Under the pieces are notes generated by a model. That model saw only the letters and a list, made by a program, of their open reading frames with translations. It did no database searches and was not told the origin of the DNA. From positions 3,506,844 through 3,570,843 of the forward strand of contig JABAKD010000029.1 of the NCBI GenBank assembly GCA_012845835.1: a stretch of 64,000 nt of DNA, written 5' to 3'. Of the stretch, positions 1-11,299 are shown piece by piece (the first letter of the stretch is position 1; every line of letters starts with the position of its first letter). The position numbers and the translations under genes were made by a program. Source of the DNA: Undaria pinnatifida. Taxonomy: Eukaryota; Sar; Phaeophyceae; Laminariales; Alariaceae.

Positions 1-262
1 TGGTCACAGGTGTCGTCCCTTCTCCCCCCCGGTTCTTGCCTACAGGTGTTATCGCTCATCGGGTTCAGCAATCCCTTTGCTCGCCGACATTTTATCGAGT
101 GTTGCTAACTCACGCTCTCGCGCTTTCCGCAAGCCAAATTTGTGCACAACAAACAGTCCCTACGAATACATACGAGTATGCACTCGGGGGGACTCGAACT
201 CACAAAAATGATATATACAAGTACCAGGCACGAGGATAACCTGATACGCCACCGGGGCGACC
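1..262 (-). repeat. tRNA-derived SINE, copy 1 (cut by window start)
   Basis: Read on the minus strand, the element starts at about 262 with a tRNA-like head. A box-A-like TGGCGTATCAGG lies at 240-251 and a box-B-like GAGTTCGAGTCC at about 190-201, followed by an unrelated body of about 190 bp. The same head and body recur at 9331-9622 and 13459-13746 in the same orientation, with a body fragment at 34561-34634. Internal Pol III promoter boxes plus a conserved non-tRNA body are the hallmark of a tRNA-derived SINE. The 3' end of this copy lies outside the window. Confidence 0.7.
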
Positions 263-2016
263 GGTATAGGTATCGCTGGGCGGCAAAAAGATTGCAACAG
301 CCACGCGGAAAGAAAGCTTCGCCAGCACACTACATACAGCAGTGTTTGCCTACTCAACTCGGTGAGGGCAACAGCAGTAGCGACGGCAATCTTACATCAA
401 ATAGGTCTAAACACTGCAGCTAGATGTAGTGGTGCTCTACCATTATTAGTATTGATAATAAACAAATGTGGGTTATGCCAATCTATCAGGTATCAGGAAT
501 CGTAAGGACCGTTTGGGGATGCACATCAATACTCAAACGGCCCTCAAATTCGCAAACAGGATGGTATCATACACAGTACGAGGTAGTAGGTGTGTCCGAG
601 TACTGCGAGTATTCTGCTGCTGCCAAACGAGCACAAAACGGACGCAACAGCCTAAGTAACGGTAAAAGCTACTCCAGCCCCACCGCCGACAAGTGGGCAA
701 GGCAGGGCGGGGGGGAGGGGGTGCGAAAGGTAGGGAGCCAGGGAGGGAGATGGAAAGGGCGTGGGGGAGGGAATGGGTGGGGGGGGAAGGGGAGGAGGGA
801 AAGAAAAAAGGCTTGGAGAGGGAAGGAGGGATGAGGGGTGGAAAAGGCTTGGGGAGGAATTGAGATGGGAAGTGGAGGGGGGGGGGGCTAAGGGAGAAAA
901 ATAAGGCGAGGAAGAGGGCGTCAGGAAGAGAGGGAGGCAAAGGAGGGAGGGGAAAAGGATATCGGCCCTACTGCTGTAGACAATCAACAGCCCATGCTAC
1001 CCATTGGTTCAAGCGTCATGTCATGTCTCCGCGCACCTTGCAATTGCCGACGAAGCAGCTCCGTCGCATAGTCGGACATCTTCACGTTGTCGAATGTTGC
1101 ATGCATGCGACCACAAGCAAAGAAAGTTAGAATAAAAAAATATCAGTATAAAACAACCAGACATATTGAGACAGGGAGACAGCGAAGGCGACACGAGATG
1201 AGACGGGTTTTTTAGGAGGCATGGCAGCACAACGCAGATTGACAGGAGAACGTTGAGGCCTACCCCGGAGGTATATACTTCCACAAAAATATTTTTTAGA
1301 CGCAGTGGAAGTACAATAAGTTCGACATGAAGGAACACACAGCATACCGATGAACAGCGAAAGAAAAGCATTAGATGACGATGGGTGGGAGAAAAGACAG
1401 CAACGCAGACAACAGAGTCCGGTTGAGTACGTTACCAGATACCACACGACTTTCGGCAAAAAGAGAAAGAAAAAACCGGTCGATCGTCTGCTGTGCGATA
1501 CGAGCAAAATATTTGAGAATAGACGAGTATAGACGGCCCGGCAGAAAACAAGAAATGGGCCGAGGGGGTACAAAACTTCCGGTCTTTGGTATTGCGGAGG
1601 ACGGCGCACGAGAGCGAGGAAGGTAGAACGCCCGGCCGTCTCGAGGAGTGCTACCCGCCTAGCTTCGGCAGGGCTGCTGCTGACAAGAGCAGAGGCGGCC
1701 GCTGACAACAACCAGGCCGGCTTGTACGCCAAAACACACGAAAAATCACCTGAAACAAAGTGAAGCGATATTTTTTAATCGCCGCCACGTGACCTGACCT
1801 CCACTGTCTCCAACACTCGGACTACAAATACGACTGCCCAAATTTTGTCCGGAACCCGGCTACGGGTGACGGGAAGAGAACACCTCGCCGCCGGGACGGG
1901 GCACGGCTTGGCGCACCCTCGTGCGCGCATGAAAATCGGCAAGGTCGAGAGAGCTCACCTGAGAGCTAGCGCTTGGTGACGAACGAGGGGAAAACGAAAA
2001 GAAAAAGGAAACCGCA
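263..2016. other. No supported gene; polypurine tract at about 695-960
   Basis: No exon with convincing splice sites and codon pattern was found. The plus strand from about 695 to 960 is almost pure G and A (runs of GGGA/GGAGG), a polypurine-polypyrimidine low-complexity tract. Long frames on the minus strand here (533-987, 1127-1732) are partly the translation of that tract and lack ATG starts. Confidence 0.5.
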
Positions 2017-2493
2017 GCCCTAAAAGCAAAAAGGCTCGAAAAGGAGAGGCAAGGCTTTCCTGATCCCGCCGGGGAAGTGGTGTCGGGCGTACGCGATGCG
2101 TTTAGCCAAGTCCTTCGCACGAGCTGGAGCTGAAGCGGGTTGCAAAAGGCCAGCTACTGGGGGCGTATCGAGTCTCACAGCAGTGGGAGACCAACCTGCT
2201 TGTGAAGATGTTGCAAGCAAACCCAAAATATTGAAAAATTTACGCGCTGGGAGTTCGACGGTTTCTCGCACGCGTTTTCAAAGTCAAACAAACATTTTTC
2301 TGTGCTATCATCGAACTCCCTGCCTTCAACATTGTCCGAAAAACTCCTACGAGCACTCGAATAGGCAGAAGGAGGAGGTGCGCTGTTTACCTTCACGGAG
2401 ATTATGACCTCACACGCCCAAGAATGGCAGGTGGACTACGAAAAGGCGCGAGGGACGCTGAATTCGCTTCGCGGGACAGGCGATGATCGACAG
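2017..2493 (+). other. Candidate exons of an unrecognised coiled-coil protein, possibly frameshifted
   Basis: Three short stretches read like protein but are not joined by clean splice sites. About 2030-2130 encodes a charged helix beginning KRLEKERQGFPDPAGEVV. About 2128-2233, in the next frame, encodes ELELKRVAKGQLLGAY and onward to a stop. At 2365-2493 a 43-codon exon with an AG before it and a GT after it contains HAQEWQVDYEKARGTLNSLR. The first two overlap in different frames, which suggests a one-base indel, an assembly error or a decaying gene. I do not recognise a family. Confidence 0.25.
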
Positions 2494-4216
2494 GTTCGTT
2501 TTAGCGGAGTAATTCCTTTGTTGTCCGCAAGGCCCATGACCCACGACCGCCTGTATATACCTTCGTCGAGGGTCCATAGCACCCGCTGCTGCTCGCGGGT
2601 TCCGCATGGTGTGGCTGATACGCAGGGACGGGCGTGCGTATTGTCGAGGACGTTCGATTCTCCGTGCCGGAGAGGTAAATGTTTGTACCTATGGCGTATG
2701 GCAGTAAGAAAAACGTCGTAGCCCGTATAGTCTGTGTACCTGTAGGTATGTTTTGGCGAAGGCATGAGCGTAGCCAGCTCACAGCATCACAGCCTCAGCC
2801 TAACAACAGTTCAGCAGAGGAGAGATAATGACAGAAAAAATACATCAGAGAGAGACGCGAAGTAACGAAAGCATATGTGCTGTGTTATGGTACCGGGTAC
2901 TTTCTTATGATATCAGGTATCAGTACACGTGGAATTGCGTTTGCGTTAGTATACGAGCGGATGCCAGCTTTTTATTTTGACGGCGCCCAAGAAAGAGACC
3001 CCTTTGGAGCCGCCTGGAGCGTCAGTGGATCCAAAAGGAAAATGAGGACCCTGAAGGAGGAGCAGTGATTTTTGTGACAAACCGAGAGGTCAGCACAACA
3101 GTAGGCGGCAGGCCGAGGCAGCAGAACAGCCGCGCAGGGCGTGTCGTAACTGAAGTCGACCTCGTTGTAGCGGTTGGAGTGGAACGAGGCTGTTCGCATT
3201 CATTCGCTCCATTCCAATCTGTCTGAGTCCGATGTGAGCTGGTGAGTTCTGGGCAACCGACCCCAGAAGATAGTGTACTTACGTAGCTCAGCTGACTTTT
3301 GCGGCGGGACCGTGCAGCTCGACTCTAGAGCAGGGGTACCGTCACGTGGGCAGCGAGTGCTCCTGACACAGAGAACAGCTTTGCACGCAATTTTATCGCA
3401 AGGCAAGCCTCACACAACACGATGCTAGCCATCCAAGTGGCACCGTCGGGACAATCCGAGAAGCTGTGATATTTCCGTCGGGGCTTGACAAGGACTACTG
3501 CAACTTGTACGAACAATAGTGCCACGCTTTTGCCAGAAAATACAAGGGGCTTTGCAGGCCGCCGGTCGTAGGTTTGTGCGTAAGCGCAAAAGGAAGGATG
3601 GGGGTAAGACACGATGCCAGATATACATACGTGCTATTAATATTTAATTTTATTTACCAACAGTAGGTCGAGCGGGGCCAGGCGAAAACGGAAAAGGAGC
3701 AATTATTTAATACCAGGTACCTGGTACAGGTTTTGACTACCGCTATCAAGTGGTAGCAACCTTCCCGGCGCAGGGAAGGGACATAGATGAACACAGAAGC
3801 CGGTAGCTGATACTGCCATACTTCGTACAGCACCAACAGTTTCGACACAACGTAAATGAACAATGTGAAATGTTGGAGGAAAACGCAGAAAACGAGACAT
3901 ACGAAATAAAAGCATGGAAAAACGACATGAATGTGGAAAGCAAGCAAGGGCCGCTCTTACCGGAGACCTTTTTTGTCTTAAATTTCCTGAATTTCCCAAA
4001 TTTCCGTATTTGTGGAATGTGTCTTGAACTACGGAGGCGATCTGTCATAATTTGTGAAATTCTTCAGCCCCAATAAATATGGAAAAGTTGACAATCACAA
4101 ATTAGGAAATCCTGTCGTCGATTTCCATATTTCGAATGCAGTGCTCCGACAAGCGCCGCGGCTCAACGCTAGGACGATCGGGTAGCTTCAAACGTTGATC
4201 AGGGTGGTCCAACATT
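2494..4216. other. No supported gene
   Basis: Only scattered short frames are present. A possible terminal exon at about 2967-3068 on the plus strand (ending KRKMRTLKEEQ then stop) could belong to the candidate exons upstream, but its acceptor is weak. I see no repeats of note and no RNA gene. Confidence 0.4.
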
Positions 4217-4585
4217 ATGACCGATGGAAGAAAGTGGCGTGGGCCTCCGGAGGACTCATCCTCGAGTCGTACGAAACCACGATTCAGCCTTCCCAACTAT
4301 CCAGACACGAGGCGCAGAAGCATGAGGGCTATCGCTGGTGTCCTCGTCGTGCTCGGCATGTTCCTGACACCAGGGGCTGCTATCGCCGGATTGCACGAAT
4401 CTACTTGCCCTGGGTGCTTTCCCCTGCAGTCTTTCGGGATCTTCGCTCATGCTTGCTGTGTGACGACGCGCGTGATTGCTGGTGTGGGTGGTGGCGGTCT
4501 TGCTTTATGGCTCGGCTTTCAAAAATCAGGAAAAAAAAAGAGAAACAACGCCGCGCTCGATAATAGTGCAGACGTATTTTCATGA
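4217..4585 (+). CDS. Small hypothetical protein with a hydrophobic signal/anchor segment
   Basis: An uninterrupted 122-codon frame starts at an ATG and ends at TGA. The N-terminal 37 residues are polar and basic, followed by MRAIAGVLVVLGMFLTPGAA at an internal ATG (about 4322), which looks like a signal peptide or membrane anchor ending in an AxA-type site. A Cys-containing stretch (CPGC, then ACC) follows, then a second hydrophobic Gly-rich segment and a basic tail (KSGKKKRNN). Translation from the inner ATG would give a short secreted or tail-anchored protein of about 87 residues. No family is recognised, no introns are needed and no neighbour supports it, so it may be a chance frame. Confidence 0.35.
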   Translation: MTDGRKWRGPPEDSSSSRTKPRFSLPNYPDTRRRSMRAIAGVLVVLGMFLTPGAAIAGLHESTCPGCFPLQSFGIFAHACCVTTRVIAGVGGGGLALWLGFQKSGKKKRNNAALDNSADVFS

Positions 4586-5243
4586 AAACCCTGGAAACAC
4601 AAGATAAAATTTAGGAAATTCACATCTCCGATAGAAACGGCCGTAAGAGCCGAAAGTGAAAGCAGGGAACGGCATCACTGAAAAAGCGCAACAACAACAG
4701 CTACATGAAGCATGACAGCGTGAGGAGTTGCACAGGCGTGTTGATAGTGTTATTACGCCGCCAGCAGTATAAACTGGGTTTTGGTCCAGAACTGAAAACA
4801 AGGGCAATTTATTTGCTTGAATTTTTTCTCGCTTCAACCAGGGTGTTACCCGAGAAGGAGAAGATCGGGTCTTCACCCCTTTAGAGCCCCTAACCCCTCC
4901 TTGTACTAAACCCAAGGAATTTTGTCCCCAAAAACGGGTTTCTAGTTGTAAAGGGGTTAATGGAGCGCACGGAAGGGAGAGATGCAACCCTTGCATAATT
5001 TATTTTCAGAGATTGCCCTTGCACAGCAACATCAACAGCAAAACCAGAATATCGATAAATCGCAACAAAAATGACACAACACTACACGAAATCCCCATTA
5101 TACCGCAAAAAAAAAACACGAAATGACACCGAACAAATGAAAATCACGCAAAGTCGCAAGATATCACTTGAAATATCGATAAATCACTCCAGAATAATAC
5201 AACAACAGAACAGTACATGTAATCCTCACAATATCAAAGTAAG
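4586..5243. other. Intergenic, becoming A-rich after about 5040
   Basis: No gene is seen. From about 5040 the plus strand is strongly A/C-rich, with degenerate motifs such as CACGAAAT, ATCACTCGAAAT and CGATAAATCGCA. The same composition resumes at about 5990-6460 on the other side of the minus-strand ORF, so the ORF sits inside a single compositional island. Confidence 0.5.
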
Positions 5244-5750
5244 TCACACGAATTCAAACAATAAAACAAGGGCAAAGTTGTCTATGAACTGCTGGAGCAT
5301 GGCCTCGACGTGCTCGGTTTTAGACGCGCCACCAGCCACCGCATCCTGCAGGGTTTTAAAGGAGGCAAGCAGTTGATCCATCGTCGACTTGAGGCGGAAC
5401 ACATCTCCGTCTATCCGAGCAAACTCGCCAGACACCTGCCCTTGCCCGCGCAGCACTTCAGCCGATGTTACCCCCGCAGCCTCGGACACAGCGGGACTGG
5501 GGCTAAGCAAAGATGGTGCCGCGGTGGCAGACGCAGCAGTAGCAGCAGCCGAAGCGGCTGCGGCACGGCGACCTTCGGACTCAGCTTGCACAGCAGCCAG
5601 AGCTTCGGCACGGCGTTTGTCGACCCCAGCTTGCACAGCGGCGACAGCAGCATGAGCCTCGACTCGCGCAGCAGCCGAGGCGGCCTGATTAGGACCGCGT
5701 ACAGCAGCAGCCACGAGAGCTTCAGCCTCCGGTGACTTGCACTTCTCCAT
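5244..5750 (-). CDS. Ala-rich coiled-coil hypothetical protein, intronless
   Basis: The minus-strand ATG at 5750 opens a 168-codon frame. The start MEKCKSPEAEALVAAAVRG leads into a long Ala/Glu/Arg helix (residues about 5-80) with repeated EALAAVQAE-type segments. A Ser/Ala-rich linker (about 80-100) follows, then a heptad-patterned C-terminal helix (FRLKSTMDQLLASFKTLQDAV) and a hydrophobic end. Composition and heptads suggest a real structural coiled-coil protein, and the frame is intronless, unlike the confident genes here. It lies in an A-rich island, so it could be a retrocopy or part of an undefined element. No family is recognised. An Ala-rich stretch on GC-rich trinucleotides can also stay open by chance. 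Confidence 0.45.
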   Translation of the reverse strand: MEKCKSPEAEALVAAAVRGPNQAASAAARVEAHAAVAAVQAGVDKRRAEALAAVQAESEGRRAAAASAAATAASATAAPSLLSPSPAVSEAAGVTSAEVLRGQGQVSGEFARIDGDVFRLKSTMDQLLASFKTLQDAVAGGASKTEHVEAMLQQFIDNFALVLLFEFV

Positions 5751-8407
5751 CGACGGGGAGTGCACGAACTTAAACTAGCCTTAAACTAGAACTTAAACTA
5801 GTCTGTATCACACCTTGGACCTGTAAGCTCTGACTCTGCTCCCCTACGCGCTCCGCGTGCAGGTCGTCGCCTACACAGCTGGGCCAGGTGTGCCCAATGC
5901 TATCGCTCATACGACTATGAATTACCGCATTGATCTGATTGGTCAAACTTCTTACGTACGTACAAAACCCATATTTTCTCGTACTTCGATAATATTTTGC
6001 AAAATCGCAGAGTATCACTCGAAATTTTGAAAGAATTTTCGATAGATGTCGATCAATCGCAACGAAAAATCATTAAATCGTACACAGCACTACACGAAAT
6101 TGCTCACGATATAAAAAAAACAACACAAAATAGTACTCCGGAGTATAATATTACCTCAAATCACTCGAAATCGTAAAGTCGCTCCAAAAATACACCAAAC
6201 CACACAATACTACTGCACAACATCCTAACCATATCAACAGAAACTATAAAAAATAACACAAAAATAACACAAAATCACGAATTTATCACTCGAAATCTCG
6301 AGCAATTACTCGACATAGCAACAAGGATATAGAAAATCGCACAAAAATACACGACATCCTCACGAAGTATCAACAATATCAGAATTATTTACGAGAAAAA
6401 AACACAGAACAAACGACAATCACGAAAAAATAGCAAAAAATCGATCGAAAATATATGTGCTACCTCTATTAAGCCCTCGATTTCCACCGCAACGTACATG
6501 ATACGTGCGAGAACGAGAAAAAAAAAAAAACCTGGTTCTCTCGGTACTCAATAGCCTCGTACCCCCCGTTCGTCCTCCCTCTGCCGACACGCCTCCGATT
6601 CAAGCACGCCCACGCTCTCCGCCCTCTCTGTATCAGGGTGGTCCGTTGGTCTGGGCGGATGGGCACGCCGTTTGAGCTAGTTCGACACCTCGCCGAATGG
6701 GGATTCAACTAACGCCCGTGTTGGTGTTGCTTTGCTCCCTGTACGAGAATTTAAGGACCGCTGGGGTATTAATATCAATATCCAACAGTTCTCACGTGCC
6801 GTCCAAAAAATACGCGCTCTGAAATTCTTCATACACCATTTCTCGCGCTCGAGCTCTGTACATCATGGTATACGTAGCTCTCTCTGAGCTGCTGGTGTAG
6901 ATGCTGCTGTACGTAGGACATACCGTACGTAGCAACGTTGACAGCACATGCGTAGCTCCATCACAGCTGCTACTGCCGTACAAGTCACACGTGCTGCGGT
7001 AGAATACGTAGCTCTCTGATCTCTCTCCCCTCTTGGCAGAAATTTTGATTGATGGCAGTTTTCGATGAAGCCGAGGTGGCATGTGTTCTTCGGGGCGTTT
7101 CGATTTTCTCTCAGATCCGAGCACGCAGCCTCCCGTGCAGGCGTCCACATTGGCGACGCTGGCCGGGTAGCCGACCCCCCCGTGGGTCGGAGGTCAGATA
7201 ACATGTACCGGAAAAAAACTTGCGACTAAATAGGCCCTGTCGGTAGCAAATGCGCCAAAACGCTAACAGTGCAGGGTTTTTTGGAGATCTCGTCGTAAAT
7301 CTCGGCATCAACGCCTCGCGCAGGCGCGACGGCGCTGACTGGGCGGGTCCGCGACGCCGGCCGTTGCAGGCGAGGCGGGGGCATGTCTCAGCGAAGAAAC
7401 TGCGCCGAAAGGCGGTCAGAGGCGGGAGAGGTCCGCAAATAGAAGAAATGGTCAGATCAACCTAAGGACTATAATATGTATATTTATATCGCAAGAGCCT
7501 TGTTTGCGGCCCGGTACTTTGCATCGTGAGCCTCCTGATCAGGCCATGGCTGTATGACGTGGGTCCTGCTGCGGACGAGCCCTGCGGCGTCCATATATGC
7601 TCCCCCCGATAAGTCCTATGCCATCCCATGTGCACCCATACCCTCGTATGCCTCCAGAGTATGAAGCAACATCCCTAGCACCAATCAGCTGCCGTGAATC
7701 TCGTTCCAAGTGGGCCGTTCGTTTTTGCTGCATAAGATTGCATTGGCTGCTCTGGGACGTATGCTTCCGCTTCCCAAAAATCACGGCCAGGGTGGGAAAG
7801 CTAGAAATCTCTTCGGTTTGATAACCAATCAGCAGCGAGCCTAATATTGTTATTTTCCAGGTTTCAAACGTGCCGACGCCTTTTGGGGAGTTACCACGTT
7901 ACCACAAGCCCTCAGAGTGTTTTGGTTGTTTCATGCAATTGGATCGCATTTGATGAGCTGATTCCAGCAAGAAACGCAACCTTCCACGTTCGAACTGCGC
8001 AGAAGCACACTTCTTGGAATGAGTCTGGGGGGTGGGATGTTCTTTGCAGTTGAACGAGTAACATCATAGTAACATAAGAAGGAAACAGTCACGAAAAAAA
8101 TGACGATTTACGAAGCGCCGCTGTTAAGAGGCCACATGAATCACTTGACTATATAGAGGGGGTGTCTGCACTGCAGTGCACAGAGGGGTACGACGCGCGC
8201 GCTTCGCGGTGATACTCGCGCTACTGCACCTGCACCCTGAACCCTGACAAAACCAACACCAGAAACTACCCTCCTGCACTGCCAAAAAAAAAACGAAACA
8301 AAACAAGGAACACCAACTTAGGTGCCGTCTCTTGGTCTTCATCCTCGTCTTGGTTTTGACGCGTGATCAGATCGCATTCGTCGGTTTTTTTGTCGCTATG
8401 TATGTGT
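5751..8407. other. No supported gene; A-rich low-complexity stretch at 5990-6460
   Basis: A short tandem motif (CTTAAACTAG, three copies) lies at about 5768-5803. The 5990-6460 stretch is A-rich with many CGAAAT and CACAAAAT motifs. From 6780 to 7470 there are only short frames, mostly GC-rich and without splice support. Confidence 0.4.
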
Positions 8408-8610
8408 CACAAACAGATTGATTGGCATCACCCTGTTGACCCTGGTACAAGCTATTAATACTAATAGTTCTAAGGGGAGTCGCCGACCTGTATCCTTGAT
8501 GAGGACACAAACCCGGTGATCCTCGCGATCGGAGTATCACGAACAGCTTGCAAAGACGAGTTTCGACGAATGCTTGGATCTCGCAGCTGGAGTGTATTTT
8601 ATTTTTTTGT
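8408..8610 (-). repeat. Dispersed repeat family B (CAGCTGTGAGATC element), copy 1
   Basis: Read on the minus strand, this matches the repeat best preserved at 27024-27336. It starts near CCAGCTGCGAGATC, runs through TCGTCGAAACTCGT and the GTGTCCTCAT segment, and ends around CAACAGGGTGATG. The 3' third is degraded. Other copies are at 14461-14610, 26618-26672, 27024-27336, 41716-41990, 50150-50475 and 51475-51722. Confidence 0.65.
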
Positions 8611-9330
8611 AGTATGGGTCGCAAAATGTTTGAGGACGTACTTGTTTTTTGTGTGTTTTCCCCATCCCCTGTTTTCCGAAACCCAAAACACGACCAATGG
8701 CTTCGATTTCAACTTGACAAAAAACGTGCGACCAAGGACCAGGCGGGATCAATGGGAGATTGGATTTTTTTTTCTTCTCCTTCACATTCGCTGAAGACAT
8801 GAGCTGAAATCGCAAGGGTTGTAAGTAGATTACGTCGGCGATAGTCAAGTCGAGAAGACGATCTTGCCTTTTTGTACGCTGTTCGTACGGTGCCATCCGG
8901 AGTACTACACTTATATGTTTCGAAGTATAAACAGCAGAAGTGGAAACACGAAAACACGAGTGTGATCAGTTTTTAAGTACATGACTTGTGACTTGTTGAA
9001 CAGCTTGTTGTGAACGTTAGGTTTTCGTGCTTTTTGGTCGCCCGTGTGACAAATTTTGTCCCTTGCCAACAGCAGCAGCAGTACAATTGAATTCGTTCGT
9101 GTGAGTACTGCTGTGGTCGGACAGACTCTTAATAGTCCAATGTAAAATTTATATGAGTAGACAGCTTTGGCTCCTATTGAACATTCAAACAAGAGGGCAT
9201 TTAGGAGAATTCGGTGCGTTCCACAGGCAAGGCATGATTCACCATCCTAGTATGCCATCTCGTTCGCGTGTACACCAAATTTTGAATGGCATACCCTCGT
9301 GTCAGATGTCGGCACCATACATATATATTT

Positions 9331-9622
9331 TCACACACATCTACTTTCCAGCTTCTGGACAAGCCGTGGTCACAGGTGTCGTCCCTTCTTCCCCCCGGTT
9401 CTTGCCTTCAATTTTTATCGCGCATAGGGTTCAGCAATCCCACTGCTCGTCGACTTTTCATCTAGTGTTGCTAACTCACGCTCTCGCGCTTTCCGCTAGT
9501 CAATTTGTGCACAAGAAAAAATTCCCCACGAACGTATACGAGTATGCAGTCGGGGGGATTCGAACTCACGGAACTGACTTATACCAGGCTCGAGGATGAC
9601 CGGATACGCCACCGGGGCGACC
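9331..9622 (-). repeat. tRNA-derived SINE, copy 2 (full length)
   Basis: This copy carries the whole element: tRNA-like head at about 9530-9622 on the minus strand (box A and box B as in copy 1), the body, and the 3' end GCTGGAAAGTAGATGTGTG. It shares the head and body with copies 1 and 3 but diverges outside them, which fixes the element length at about 290 bp. Confidence 0.7.
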
Positions 9623-9989
9623 GGATACATTTTAAACCATACCAGGTACCTGGTGTATAACAGGGCGCCCAACAACGAGCACAACTTGGTCGAAAAAACT
9701 GTTTTTCGAATGTGTGAGAAAGCGCGATCTTGGGCTTCAGTCGAAAACAACGGGCCGTTTTCGACTGATAATATCCGATTGTGTAAGAATTGGCCTAGTT
9801 GGCCTCACCGAAAAATGATGTTATTTTGAGAAAAAATGAAAGTGCAACCCCATGGACAATCCCATAATATAGGTATACAAGCAGTACTTTAGAAAGCACA
9901 CAATGTATTCTAACGTTCATGAATATAGTATAGTATGTTGGTTGCTTTAGTTGCTCTAGTTCAACCATCCCGTCAGTCGGAAAGGGTTT

Positions 9990-10500
9990 GACCGAGTGGT
10001 GCTACCGCCATCGTGGAACGCGTCTGCTCGTCTCCGCGTACCGACCGCGTGCGGAGCATCACCTTTAACCGCCACGCCCGCCCGCCCCCCCCCGCACCCC
10101 CCATGGTGGACCTCCACTTCACGACGATTTCACCGATCCCAACCCTCAGCAGGTTTGGACAATGACCTGTTCGGCGGTCAGCGCGGACACAGGGGCTTCA
10201 GCGATTTAACCCTTTTAGCACCTTAGTCCCGACATGGGCAAAAAACACTGAAGAGTTAGACTAGGAAAAAAATAGGAGTTGGGAAGGGGTTAAGGGGGAC
10301 GGAACCATGGAAGTATCACCCATAACATGATGCCTCCTTGTTGGTTCAACGTCCCAGGGCCAACGCTAAAGCCACCGTGTCCGGGCTGATTGCCGAACGG
10401 GCGGGCATTGTCCAATTCTGCTGTAAGTTGTGGACGACAGTCTCCGTGATAAAGTGGAGGTCACTGCGGTAGGGACGGTGGCGGCTAAAGGGGGACCCCG
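9990..10500. repeat. Fold-back (inverted repeat) element
   Basis: The arm at about 10100-10205 (with GTTTGGACAATGACCTGTTC) and the arm at about 10365-10480 (with GGGCATTGTCCAATTCTGCTG) are reverse complements with mismatches, around an AT-richer centre near 10210-10300. Both arms carry the CTCCACTT / AAGTGGAG ends. The layout fits a palindromic MITE or fold-back transposon relic. Related arms recur at 11330-12010. Confidence 0.55.
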
Positions 10501-11299
10501 GTGACATATGTACCACCATTGGCACTCACACGAGGTCGTCAACGGGGTGGGGCGCGAGGCGTCCCGTCCCGCCCCGAGCTCAGCGCGCCCCGCCCCAGAC
10601 CGTGTATGTATGATTACCGCCAAGAAGACGTGTTCATAACATTTTGTTTTTTGGTCGTCGCTGCATCGCACTATCTGAATCATATTACGTGCCAGGTCCC
10701 CGGTAGAGCAGTGCGCGTGCAGAGAGGAACAGTCGCTGGGACCTTATTTCTTGCGGCCTTGTGTTCTACCAGTAAATCACTGGCAGTTATACACGACCAC
10801 AGCTTGCGTCATCGAAAAGTCAAAAGGGGAACCATGCCTGCCTACGGCACGCCTACCGCAGCCATAGCAGCCACCCCGGATCCGAAACGTTTCGGCTCGT
10901 CTCCCTATACCGGCCACGTGCAAAGCAAGGCCTTCACCCATTCGAGCATACCACTTGTTCGACCAAAGTAATTCATTGGTCAAATACTGACATTTCGGAC
11001 TGTTTCATTGGCCGGCACATGCACTCACAAGGTTGCACCCCGTTTGGCACCCTGATGCCACGCAGGCCTGATCCTACCCGGACCTGAGCCTTCCAAACTA
11101 ACGGACCCGGGGTATGCACGTAGCCGCGGGCACGGCCCATCCAATCACCCGGTTCCGACGCGGACGAAAATCGAGGGTTGGCCGCAGCCAGTCGAGGTTC
11201 GACTACAGACAGCATTTTTTTTCGTCTCGCGTGTAATACCCTCTTTTCAACCGCCATGACTTCCCACCGTAGGGGCTTCACACTCTATCGTGGAGATTA

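Noticed and set aside
1127-1732. 201-codon frame on the minus strand with hydrophobic stretches
   Set aside because: No ATG start in a sensible place, Cys/Ser/Phe-rich composition typical of a chance frame, no family.
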